A stretch of DNA of 64,000 nt. Source: Mesostigma viride. Taxonomy: Eukaryota; Streptophyta; Mesostigmatophyceae; Mesostigmatales; Mesostigmataceae. The position numbers were made by a program, and so were the translations under genes. This document shows positions 53,459-63,512 of the stretch, in pieces. Where the stretch lies: assembly GCA_009746045.1 (NCBI GenBank), contig RPFO01000103.1:2085857-2149856 (forward strand), written 5' to 3'. The notes under the pieces are model-generated. The model did no database searches. It was not told the origin of the DNA and was given only the letters and a program-made list of their open reading frames with translations. The first letter of the stretch is position 1. Every line of letters begins with the position of its first letter.

Positions 53459-54495
53459 CACCCCCCCTTTGACGTTTAAGATTCCCAGGTTTAAGATCTT
53501 GAGACCATGGATTTTGAAATTTTTGGTTTAAGATCGCAGGGATGGTTTTGGCAAAAAGGTCTTAAGTACTGGCACCAACGGATGCCAAGTAGCGGTCAGT
53601 GGTATGCGAGGAGGGGTTAATTGTGCCAACTTCATGTTTAAGATTTTCAACCCTGTCCAGATTCGATTTTTGGTTTGAGATCGCAGCCCTGTTACTCACT
53701 GGTGAGCTGGACATGTCGGCTGTCCGCCTCCCCCGCGCGCGGGGGAAGGCTGGCCCGGCACCCGTGCTCCTCACCTTTAAGTACATGGCGGACAAGCTGG
53801 CGTTCCTTAAATGCCGCAAGAAGCTCTCGGAGACTCGCTTCACGCTGGACGACGACTTGACCCTGGCCCAGCAACAGCGGCGACGCGAGCTATGGCCGAC
53901 CTACCTTCAGCTCCGGCAGAGCGCAAGGGGGAAGCCGGTATACTGGAGGGGGGCGGTCATCCACGTTGACCACAAGCCCTGGCAGCCCCCTCCTGCCACC
54001 TCAGACTAGGAATATATATACCAGTAGTGTAGATTAGTAAGGCTTAGCCTAGCATGTGGCCCACGCGCATGTGCGCCCATAATGGCCCCCATGGATGTTG
54101 CCTTCAGAATTTAGCCACGCCATGCCTATAATGGGACTCCCATGGATGTTGCATTAAGAATTTAGCCATTCTATGCCATGCAGAGAGATGCTCTCTGTCG
54201 AGACGCCACGTCCTAGCTCTTGTATAGCCATGATGATCTTCCTCCCTCACAGGCATGCTCCCCCCTTACCCGGGCATATTAGCGTGATAGACCATGAGGG
54301 TGCAGGTGCCCTGGTGCACCTAGAGCAGGGGTAGCTTACATTCCCACCCTTGCATGAAGTAGCCTAGAATGTATTAAAAGCCATATGCCCCTTCTCAGGG
54401 CTATGTGCTACATCTACTCCCAACGGAGTGATGTTGATAATTAATCGCAGCCCTGGGTCGGTCGGACCCCATTCTTAAACATGAAGGGGGGGGTG
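53459..54495. mobile_element. TA-flanked MITE interrupted by a LINE, copy 2
   Basis: Left end TA-CACCCCCCCTTTGACGTTTAAG at 53457 and right end ...TTCTTAAACATGAAGGGGGG GGTG-TA at 54497. Without the insertion at 53692-54443 it aligns with the intact copy at 61850-62139. The interior repeats GTTTAAGATC. Confidence 0.8.
53692..54443 (+). mobile_element. 5'-truncated ORF1-only LINE-like element, copy 3, with 12-bp target duplication
   Basis: ATCGCAGCCCTG flanks both ends (53680-53691 and 54444-54455) and occurs once in the uninterrupted MITE at 61850-62139. The open frame runs to 54009: LLTFKYMADKLAFLKCRKKL, LTLAQQQRRRELWPTYLQLR and KPVYWRGAVIHVDHKPW, then a stop. The 3' UTR follows to 54443. This is the cleanest example of the family: an ORF1-type C-terminus followed directly by the 3' UTR. 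Confidence 0.85.
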
Positions 54496-54749
54496 TACCT
54501 CAAGCGGCAGGCCACAAAGGACTCATCATGTCGCAGGCCCAACTGTGGTGCGAAACAACAAGAAGGAGGCTAGCTGTCAACACCAAGCGATGATGCGCCT
54601 CCGCCTGATGGTGGCGGGTTTGAGTAGAATACAAAGGCCTCTCCCAGGGCCTGAGGGGGTTTAGGTGTCAGTACCCAGAGAAGTAAACAAAATTCTGCAC
54701 GAGAAAATAAACAAGGGGCGACAGAAAGTTTTATGTGATAAGGATCAAT

Positions 54750-55480
54750 TAATTAATATTAATATGCACGTGACTGCGTCACGTGGGTGCCAATACAGAA
54801 GTAAAGGAACCTTCAACCCTATATATTAAAAAAATATAATTACTTACAGCAGAGTGAAATCACTCAAACCAAAGCAAACGCCCAGCTATAAACCTATATA
54901 CAGAGCCATGTCAAAGCTCTATACTACGATAAGACCAATGGAAACGCCTAACGGTAGGAACCTAATAGCCCTGCTGCACCGCAAAATCAGCCCGCGTACG
55001 GCGGAGCATGATGTCAGCCATGGCCCGAGTCAGCGCCACCGACAAGCGCTGACGCCAATATGACGTCCAGGTCCGCGCCGACCATGGGGCCCGCTGGCCC
55101 TCCAGGTCCAGCCGGTCCTCCCGGAGCCGGCAACACTCCTTGAAGAAGGCGGAGGTCAGGGGCCCCATGGCCCCAAACTCCTCCAGGACAAAGGGCACCA
55201 CACGATGGTGCCCGACGTCGCCGTAGGCCAGGAGCTTGGCCCGCTCCGCCCGGTCCGCCGTGTAACCTGCCGTGAGGGAGGCCCCAGCCACGTGGCTAAG
55301 AGCCAAGGTCAACCCTATATACACAGCGAGAAGGAGGGAGGGCGCCCTAGCTTCTCTCACTGCCGCAAGTGGGCAGGCCACAGAGCGCTCTCTCCACAGC
55401 ATGGTGCATGCCGGGGCGCAACACTGTGGGTGCAATACAACCAGTGCAATACCATAGGTAGGCTGATGCATAGCTTATGC
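54750..55480 (-). mobile_element. LINE ORF2 3' end, - strand
   Basis: The - strand frame 55471-54962 contains [36 protein letters not shown] and YWRQRLSVALTRAMADIMLR R, ending at TAG 54962. The 3' UTR ends in the inverted repeat at 54767-54785 and a TTAATATTAATTAATT tail. Related pieces are at 3766-4044 and 22095-22480. Confidence 0.78.
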
Positions 55481-55649
55481 TACAAAGGTGAGGTGGGCTC
55501 AAGACGTCGGCTAAGGCGCAAGCTGATGGCCACAAGGTGCCAGAGCTAATTATTGAAGGTACTACAACGCTGTGCGCTAATATCATTTCAAGTGCCGTAC
55601 TGCCTATATCAGCTATCCCATAATCGATTGCCACCATGCATCTAGACAA

Positions 55650-55880
55650 CTAGCTTGAGTGCTCTACCCCGGGGGGGCCCGGGGGGGCTTCCACAGTTTC
55701 TTGTTGACATATATAGAGGTCCCCGCCCCGCCAGTACACTTGGGGCTTCTCGGGGTTGGTCTTGTGGCGGAATTGTAGTCGGGCCACTGATCGCGCGCGT
55801 TGCTGCTGCTGGGCTGGCGTCAGGTCGTCGTACGTCATGATGAGGATGGGACAGAGGTCTAGCCAGCGCTCTGTGCCGAT
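55650..55880 (-). mobile_element. ORF1-type C-terminal relic, - strand
   Basis: MTYDDLTPAQQQQRARSVAR and KPQVYWRGGDLYICQQETVE follow the same pattern as the + strand copies (LTLAQQQRRR...KPVYWRGAVIHVD), which marks it as a separate member of the ORF1 family. Confidence 0.7.
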
Positions 55881-55899
55881 GAGGGCATTGAGCTCTGCT

Positions 55900-57740
55900 G
55901 GATGTCATGACCCATGCGAGCAAGTTGCGTCCCAGCAGAAGGTGTGATTGCCTTGCAATTAGAATTCTGTGATACGAATCGCAGGCTAACGTGGTCGCTT
56001 GCCTCTAAAAAGTCCTCACAGTGTACACCGGACCGCTGGGTGTACACTGTGGCCCAGCACCAAGGTCATTTCGAGCTGCATTTGTTGTACTCACCGGCCG
56101 CACCAAATACATGACGCTATTGCAGGAGATCTTCCCACTCCATCGCCGTAAGGGCAGCAACCTGACCAGTATGGGTTGTGCACAGGCGGGGATGAACCGG
56201 CGCAGCAGCTGCGCTGGAGGTGCATGTGTCCTCGGAAGCGCTCTACTACTGGTCACCGCTTCTCTGGCGATGCTGATGCGGCCATCCTGACGGAGGCTTC
56301 TTCCGCATGCTTCTTGCACCAAACCCAGCGCGGTCTCTTCATCCTCTTCAATATCGAGCCGTCCCTAGACGAGTGCTCGATCCGTATACCCTGCCTTGTG
56401 TGAGTTGCTGCTTGCAAACGTCTTGTCGAGCAGTTTGCAGCCCGTCACGATGCCGACAGACCTGCGGGACGGCTGTTGGCTATACTGGATGGATGGCATA
56501 ACGGTCACGGGTAGCAAGTTTCACTCGCGGGCCTAAGCGGTGCACGTGATCAACCAGCTCTTCAAAGTGGCGGAGGCGCAGGCGAGCGTTGGGTCGGGGG
56601 GGCCTCGAAAGGCTGCCGCAGCGGCAGGTCTTCAGCAGGACATCCCAAATATGATACTGACCGGGAGGCCCTTGCCAGACATCGGTGGCTGCGCGCGCGG
56701 TGGGCAATTATGATGTGGCGGTCTGTGGCATGCTCTGTCTAGCTGGTGCCGCCAGCACATTGTCAATAACAACAATTGCATATTATGTAGCAATTATGGC
56801 GCAGCGATTCGGGCCATGGAGCCCGCAGCCCCGCACTGTTAGCACTAGCTAGATATGCTGTTAGCTAGGGAACTCCCATTCCCCCTCCGCCACGATGGCT
56901 GTGAGGACTAATTCACGCTGCGCAATTTTGTGCTTTTGATTTATTAACTTATTATTATCAACTGAGACAACTATTCCTGGGCTCATGCTGTTCCAACGTC
57001 GTGTAAGGACCTAGGGTGGTACTCTGAGAGGAAAGGCACAAATACCGCGGCAGCCTCATGGCTGTCTGTAGGAAGGCCTGCATGGAAGGATCGAGGACGG
57101 CAAAGACGAAAGGGGGCTGATTATGTGGATAGATTGCACACGGCATGCAACTTCACCATTCACTTCTGGCAAGTGCTGGTTGTTTCATTGATGTTACTTT
57201 GCACTCGAAACAAACAATCAGAAGTATTTACTTTGTTGCGAAATGGGTAAAGCGCCTTTATTGAAAATCTTGTAATAAGTTACTTGTTTTGCCTCTAAAC
57301 ACTAACGCATGCAGCAGAAGTTTCAAAAATTTAAGAATGCTGCATGGCTCACGATCTCATTTGCAAGGTTCTGTGCCATGCGCTTCCTGCTCCCTGCAAC
57401 CCCCCATCGTCCCGAATGCCTCTGCTCTGGTATGTGGCTGCACAGTACCGCGGCTTTACCAGTTAACCAGAAAACTATGCAGACACCCACGTACGTGTGG
57501 CTGTCTTGTCCGAACGCAACGCCGGGGAGCACACCAGGGAAAAGTTGCAGATGCCAGCATATCTCCCAGGGTGTGCAGAGCACGCCCCAAACAGTAAAAT
57601 CACTCACCCCCAAATCTCATGGTCAACAATACACCTCTAATCCCTCAAATCCGTTTCTCAAGCCTCCTCCCTTGATAGCAGGGAACGAGCCTCTCCCCGA
57701 TGTCTCCACATTGAAAGCATTGAACACAGTCACCCTTCCC
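55900..57740. other. spacer between retroelement relics and TIC62 3' end
   Basis: No gene is supported. A perfect 11-bp-stem hairpin with a 9-nt loop (CAGTGTACACC / GGTGTACACTG) lies at 56019-56049. Short frames such as that at 56707-56480 (-) have no recognisable family. Confidence 0.4.
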
Positions 57741-57746
57741 TTTATT
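57741..57746 (-). terminator. putative TIC62 polyadenylation signal
   Basis: AATAAA on the transcribed strand, 107 nt beyond the TIC62 stop codon. Position and sequence fit a canonical signal; unverified. Confidence 0.45.
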
Positions 57747-57852
57747 CCCCGTGGCCTCGAAGACCACACCATTAGTTTCCTTCAAATATCCCACGCACGT
57801 GCGCCCCTCGGCAGTCACGGCAACGGCTCCTGGGGACATGCTGGTTTATGAT

Positions 57853-58017
57853 CTACTCCTTCTTGGCCAGGGGCGGCGTCGGGGGGGACGGGATTGGGCT
57901 GGTCGGTGGCTTCAGGCCCGGGTACATAGTGTACGGCGACAGGGGGGTCGGGCTGGGCGGCAGGTCCGTCGAGGACTTGGCAGGGGCTGCTTTTGCAGGC
58001 GCAGCCACCTTGGTCGC

Positions 58018-58056
<39 letters not shown>

Positions 58057-59389
58057 CGACGAGGAGGATGAGGACGCCGACGAGGACGCCGACGAGGATG
58101 ACGACGAGGATGACGACGAGGAGGACGACGATGAGGATTCGGAGGTCTGCCAGGGGAACTTGAAGCTTGACAGCATTTCACCAATCGAAGGGGCGGGGGT
58201 GTCCACGGGGGCCACTGCCGGCTTGGCAGCAGCCGGGGTAGCCGCCTTAGCAGGGGCAGCAGGGGCCGCGGCCTTTGCGGGGGCGGCGGGGGCCGGCTCA
58301 GGGGCAGCCTTTGCGGGGGCAGCCTCTGCCTTAGGGGCCGGAGCCGCTGGCTTAGGGGCTTCCTCCTTCGCGGGAGCGGCCGCAGGGGTCTCCTTCTTGG
58401 CCAGGGGCGGCGTCGGGGGGGACGGGATTGGGCTGGTCGGCGGCTTCAGGCCCGGGTACATCGTGTACGGCGACAGGGGGGTCGGGCTGGGCGGCAGGTC
58501 CGTCGAGGACTTGGCCGCGGATTTAGGGGCCGCGGATTTAGGGGCCGCGGATTGAGGGGCCTCGGGCTCCGCCGTTTGCCACGGCCACCGGAACCCGGTC
58601 GCGGCGGGGGCTGGGGCGGGGGCGGGGGTAGGCTTGGGGGCTGGCTTGGGGGCGGCAGCCGCGGCAGGGGCAGGGGCAGGGGCAGCCTTGGCGGCTGGCT
58701 TGGGTGCCTCCTCCTTCTTCTCCTCAACCTTGGCGGCCACGGGGGCCGGCGCAGGGGCCGCGGGCTTGGGCGCCGCCGCCGCGGGGGCAGGGGCGGCCTT
58801 AGCGACTGGCTTTGGTGCCTCCTCCTTCTTCTCCTCCGCCTTCTTCTCCTCCACCTTCGCGGCCGGCTTGGGCGGCTCCTCCTTCTTCTCCTCCTTCACC
58901 TCCTCCTCAGCGCGCTGCCACGGCCACAGCCAGCCGGTCGACTTGGGAGACTCCACCACGATCGGCTCGTCCTCCACCACCTTGGCGGGGGCGGCCTTGG
59001 CCGCGGCAGCGGGCGCAGGGGCAGCCTTGGCGGGGGCGGGGGCAGCTGGCTTGGCCGCCGCTGGTGCCGGCGCAGGAGCTGCCGCCTTAGCAGGGGCAGC
59101 GGCGGGCGTGGGGGCAGACTTGGGGGCCGGTGGGGGAGGCGCGGGCTTGGGAGCAGGGGGGGCGGCCGCGACGGGCTTAGGGGCCGGGGGTGGGGGTGCT
59201 GGCTTGGCCACCGGGGTGGGCTTGGGGGCCTCCTTCGGCTTGGCCACCGGCGCTGCCGTGCTGGTCTTGACCTGCGCAGCGGACGCAGCCTGCTTGGCGG
59301 CGCGGGCCTTGTCCTCCTTGGCCTTGTCCTCTGCCGCACACTTGGCGCGCACGCTGGCCTCCAGCTCACGCTTCTCCGCATCCGTCAGC
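57853..59389 (-). CDS. TIC62: TIC62 last exon, FNR-docking region
   Basis: Begins [20 protein letters not shown] after CTGCCCAG. Long Ala/Pro/Lys tracts are punctuated by GWLWPWQ (near 58920), GFRWPWQ (near 58585) and FKFPWQ (near 58155). The 41-residue FNR-binding repeat occupies 58512-58390 and 57978-57856; the second copy ends the protein (..LAKKE-stop). A Ser then Ala homopolymer pair lies at about 58130-58020. Confidence 0.92.
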
Positions 59390-62300
59390 CTGGGCAGGGG
59401 GGGATTCGCGGGGGGGGGCCAATATTAACACCAGATTATAGAGGTTAGCAAAAGAAGCCTCGGTCAGCCTGGGGGGTGGGGGATGCCGGGGGAGGGGGGG
59501 GCGGGGTGGGGGGGGGAGGATTAAGGTGTGTGTAGCAGGGGTGGAGGCAACACCAGGCAAGGTTTAGTCGTATGAGGGACAGAAGCCCCAGTCAGCCTGC
59601 GGGGCTGGGCGGCAGGGGATGTGATATGGCACAGGATGGTCTGCTAGAGACGAGAAGGGGGAAGCATTGAGACCATCAAGATGGATGGGTACGGATGGTG
59701 TCCCTCTCGGTCAGGATGGCGGGCTCTGCCAAGAAATTGCATCCCATCCTCGTTACTTACTTGTGCATAGTGTCTTGTCACCTACTGGAAACTTGTACGA
59801 TGAAGCACACCTTACCGGCTGTACAGGGCACAGTGGCACTCACACGAACATCTCATGGTACGCCAACCGAAAGGCGCGTATGCCTATCCAGCACAGAACA
59901 GTACAGGATGATAGACCATAATTACTGTTACACACATAACAGCATGTAACGTGCCCACTTACAGTCGCTTGGCCTTGAGTGCCTCCAGCGCCTGCGCCTC
60001 GAGCGCCTTGGCCACCGCGGCCTCCACCTCGCTCACGCGCGCCTTGGCCTCCAGCCGCGCCGCCTCCTCCGCCAGCGCGGCCGCCTCCTTCTCCGCCTTG
60101 GCGGCCGCGGCCGCTACCTTTGCCTGCTCGGCCGTGACGGCGTCCAGCTCCTCCTTGAGCTCCTTGAGCCGTTTCGCGGCGGCGGCCTTGCGCGCGGCTT
60201 CATTCTCCGCCTCGATCTTCTGCGCGCGCGTCGGTCCGTCTGGCTTGAGGTCCTTGAGCAGCTTGGCCAGCGGGACCTTGGGCGCGGTCGTCTCGGCGAT
60301 CACCTCGACCACCTTGGACTCGGCGATAGACGGGTTCGTGATGGCCTCTGCCACCAGCTCCGCGACCTGTGATTTATTATTATTATTATTATTTTCGGGG
60401 GGGGGGGGGGGGGGGGGCGCAAGAAGGGGGGATTGGGGCCGAGAGGGGGAGGGGTTTGGGGTGGAGGGCATACGCGGGTGCATGTAGGTAAGTGTGACTG
60501 TTTGTGTTTATGCTTGCATATTTGTGAGAGGGGGAGGGGGGGGGGAGGGGAGGGGGGGGGGGGGGGGGAGGGAGGGAGGGAGGGAGGGAGGGAGGGAGGG
60601 AGGGAGGGAGGGAGGGAGGGAGGGAGGGAGGGAGGGAGGGAGGGAGGGAGGAGGGAGGGAGGGAGGGAGGGAGGAGGGAGGGAGGGGGGGGGAGGGGGAG
60701 GGAGGGAGGGAGGGAGGGAGGAGGGAGGGAGGAGGAGGGAGGGAGGGAGGGAGGGAGGGAGGGAGGGAGGGAGGGAGGGAGGGAGGGAGGGAGGGAGGAG
60801 GGAGGAGGGAGGGAGGGAGGGAGGAGGGAGGGAGGGAGGAGGGAGGGAGGGAGGGAGGGAGGAGGGAGGGAGGGAGGGAGGGGGAGGGAGGGAGGGAGGG
60901 GGAGGAGGGAGGGGGAGGGAGGGAGGGAGGGAGGGAGGGAGGAGGGAGGAGGGAGGAGGGAGAGGGGGAGGGAGGGAGGAGGGAGGGAGGGAGGGAGGGA
61001 GGGAGGGAGGAGGGAGGGAGGGAGGAGAGGGAGGGAGGGAGGAGGGAGGGAGGAGGGAGGGAGGGAGGGAGGGAGGGAGGGAGGGAGGGAGGGAGGGAGG
61101 AGGGAGGGGGAGGGAGGAGGGAGGGAGGGAGGGAGGGAGGGAGGGAGGGAGGGAGGGAGGGAGGAGGGAGGGAGGGAGGGAGGGAGGAGGGAGGGAGGGA
61201 GGGAGGGAGGGAGGGAGGGAGGGAGGGAGGGAGGGAGGGAGGGAGGAGGGAGGGAGGGAGGGAGGGAGGGAGGGAGGGAGGGAGGGAGGAGGGAGGGAGG
61301 GAGGGAGGAGGGAGGGAGGGAGGGAGGGAGGGAGGGAGGGAGGGAGGGAGGAGGAGGGAGGGAGGGAGGGAGGGAGGAGGGAGGGAGGGAGGGAGGGAGG
61401 GAGGGAGGAGGGAGGGAGGGAGGGAGGGAGGGAGGGAGGGAGGGAGGGAGGGAGGAGGGAGGAGGGAGGGAGGAGGGAGGGAGGGAGGGAGGGAGGGAGG
61501 AGGGAGGGAGGGAGGGAGGAGGGAGGGAGGGAGGGAGGGAGGGAGGGAGGGAGGGAGGAGAGGAGGGAGGGAGGGAGGGAGGGAGGGAGGAGGGAGGGAG
61601 GGAGGGAGGGAGGAGGAGGGAGGGAGGGAGGGAGGGAGGGAGGGAGGGAGGAGGGAGGGAGGGAGGGAGGGAGGGAGGGAGGGAGGAGGGGGCACACACT
61701 TTCATGAGCTCCACAAATGACACCAGACGACGGAGAGGATGCCAGAGAGAGCCAATACCACCCGCCCAAGTGACACCGCCGGCCACATAGCACGCATGGC
61801 AGCTTGCCAGCTCAGCGTGGCCAACCATGGTTATACTCAGATGGCTATACACCCCCGGGCCCACGTTTAAGATTCCCAGGTTTAAGATCTTGAGATCCTG
61901 GATTTAAGAATGTCAGGTCTAAGATCGCAGGTCTGGTTTTGGGCAAAAGATCTTACAGTAGGTACAAATGGCTGGTCAGTGGTATGCGATACAGATTATG
62001 TACTCAGGTATACCGCATCAGGTTTAAGATCGCCTACAGCTCTCAACTTTAAGATCGTCAGCCCTGGATTTGATTTTAGGTCTAAGATCGCAGCCCTGGG
62101 TCAGGCGGACCCCAATCTTAAACGTGTGTGAAGGGGGTGTACTCAGGGCTTGCGGGCGGCCGACAACAATCCTCAACGTCGACAGCAGGAACAAAGTAAG
62201 AGAGGCTTGACTAAGATAGGCCTGACTAAAAAAGGCATGACAGACGGCACAAATCCATGGTGGAAGAAAACCAGACACTTGTCAATAATGGTCATTGAAG

Positions 62301-63512
62301 CAGATCTTGAGAAATTCATGGATGACATAAGAAACGTGGCACCCCAGGGCAACCAATGACACCCAGACAAACCACGTAAACACCCGTTGTAATATCTCAC
62401 CATGCGAAGCTCATCATACATTTCAACGATAAACAGTACAGACACCAGCATAAACACATCACCATGGCCAACTCCACGCAACTGCAATACACACACCAGT
62501 GTGAATTTCTCAGACACGCCACGGTCAACCCACCTGCAGACGCGAGACCAGGCCGCCAAAGACAGAGTCGCGCGGCAGCAGCTTGACGTTGTGGGTGAGC
62601 TTGAAGTTGTCAGTCGGCCGCTCCATGCCGCCGGGGCGGATAATCTGCGCACAAGCATGGGGGGGGGGGGGGGGGGGGGCAGGTGCGGGGATAGAGGAGG
62701 GTAGGGGGAAAGGGCTAGGACTGGAGGGTTAAGGGAAGCTGCGATGGGGCCAAAAGGAGGGAAGAGAGGGGCAGGAAAGGGGAAGCATGGGAACCAGAGC
62801 CCTGGACTAGGGAGGAAACCCTTGACTAGGGAGGAAGAAGGGCAGGTGTGTTGCTATGGGCCAGACAGGGGGGGGGGGAGGTTAGCGCTCACACAGGAAG
62901 GTGCAAACAACACCAGGTGGCTGGGTGGCTCGGGGTGTATGCCGTGTGTGTATACCATGTGTGAGCGTTTATACCGTGTGAGAGTGTATACCGCGTGAGA
63001 GTGTATATCGTGTGAGAGTGTATACCGTGTGTGAGTGTATACCGTGCGTGCGTGTATCCCGTGTGAGAGTGTATACCGTGTGTGAGTGTATACTGTACGT
63101 GGATGTATACCATGCGAAGGGACAGCAAGCGCGGACAAAGGCTGGCAGATGGAATATCTGCGGGCGTTCAAGCAGCCCCCGTGGGCACAGGTCGACAGCA
63201 CCCCATCAGCAAACGCATGACGTGGAAACAATGGACCCCCATACAGCCTATTAGATGTCATTAGCGCACTCCTATCGAGGGGAGCAACTCCAACTGGTCC
63301 CTTCTCAACAGCCCGGCACGGCGACTAGCGCGCTGGTGCACGCCCCACGTTGGATGTGGTCAGTGCACCCGCTGGTTTAGAGAGAGGAGCAACACAAAAC
63401 GTTCCCTACTTGGCAGCTTGACTAGGAACCGGCACGCACCGTGTAGCCCATGTTGGACGCAATCAGCGCGTCTTCGGCCTTCTTCTTCCACGACAGGATC
63501 TGGCCAAACACG
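57853..63512 (-). CDS. TIC62: TIC62 (NAD(P)-binding, FNR-docking chloroplast protein), 5'-incomplete
   Basis: TIC62 binds the inner envelope Tic translocon and thylakoids, carries an atypical short-chain dehydrogenase NAD(P) fold and docks ferredoxin-NADP reductase (FNR). Visible exons are 63512-63440, 62644-62534, 60366-59963 and 59389-57853, all in phase (707 residues). Exons 1-2 read [23 protein letters not shown] and [20 protein letters not shown], then [12 protein letters not shown], typical of the family. Exon 3 completes the fold ([12 protein letters not shown]...[12 protein letters not shown]) and enters a long Ala/Glu/Lys helix. The last exon is Lys/Pro/Ala-rich, has three (W/F)PWQ motifs and two copies of [16 protein letters not shown], the Ser/Pro FNR-binding signature. 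The transit peptide and Rossmann start lie beyond the window. Confidence 0.92.
59440..59610 (-). repeat. acceptor plus last-exon start duplicated in TIC62 intron
   Basis: The true junction is CCCTGCCCAG|GCTGACGGATG. Copies read CACCCCCCAG|GCTGACCGAGGCTT with exon-like start at 59468, and GCCCCGCAG|GCTGACTGGGGCTT with start at 59596. Confidence 0.8.
59963..60366 (-). CDS. TIC62: TIC62 exon, end of NAD(P) module and helical linker
   Basis: Starts [20 protein letters not shown] after AATCACAG. After ~45 residues it becomes a long charged Ala/Glu/Lys segment with coiled-coil character. It ends AAGCGACT before GTAAGT (phase 2). Confidence 0.92.
60527..61690. repeat. 1.2-kb (GGGA)n tract in TIC62 intron
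   Basis: GGGA units with frequent GGA deletions (GGGAGGAGGGA), purine-only on the + strand. The TIC62 transcript therefore carries a 1.2-kb C/T tract 160 nt upstream of an acceptor. All long frames here are Pro/Ser or Gly/Arg/Glu artefacts. Confidence 0.97.
61850..62139. mobile_element. 290-bp TA-flanked MITE, intact copy, in TIC62 intron
   Basis: TA-CACCCCC...ACGTTTAAGATT at the left and AATCTTAAACGT...GGGGGTG-TA at the right. The interior holds several TTTAAGATC/TCTAAGATCGC motifs. A TA target suggests a Tc1/mariner-like group, but this is not established. The second copy is at 53459-54495. Confidence 0.75.
62534..62644 (-). CDS. TIC62: TIC62 exon, NAD(P) module
   Basis: 37 codons, [20 protein letters not shown] onward to [11 protein letters not shown], between GCGCAG and [16 protein letters not shown] is diagnostic for TIC62. 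Confidence 0.93.
62935..63115. repeat. 16-18 bp GTGTATACCGTGTGAGA array in TIC62 intron
   Basis: About ten imperfect units of GAGTGTATACCGTGTGTGA. A G-run of 20 lies at 62660-62679. Confidence 0.85.
63440..63512 (-). CDS. TIC62: TIC62 exon, NAD(P) module
   Basis: 73 nt after CCCGCCAG; reads [24 protein letters not shown] and ends ACG before GTGCGT. The WKRKAEEALI-type helix is a family hallmark. Confidence 0.9.

Noticed and set aside
60300-61864. Pro/Ser extensin-like and Gly/Arg/Glu proteins
   Set aside because: Translation of the (GGGA)n tract in a TIC62 intron.
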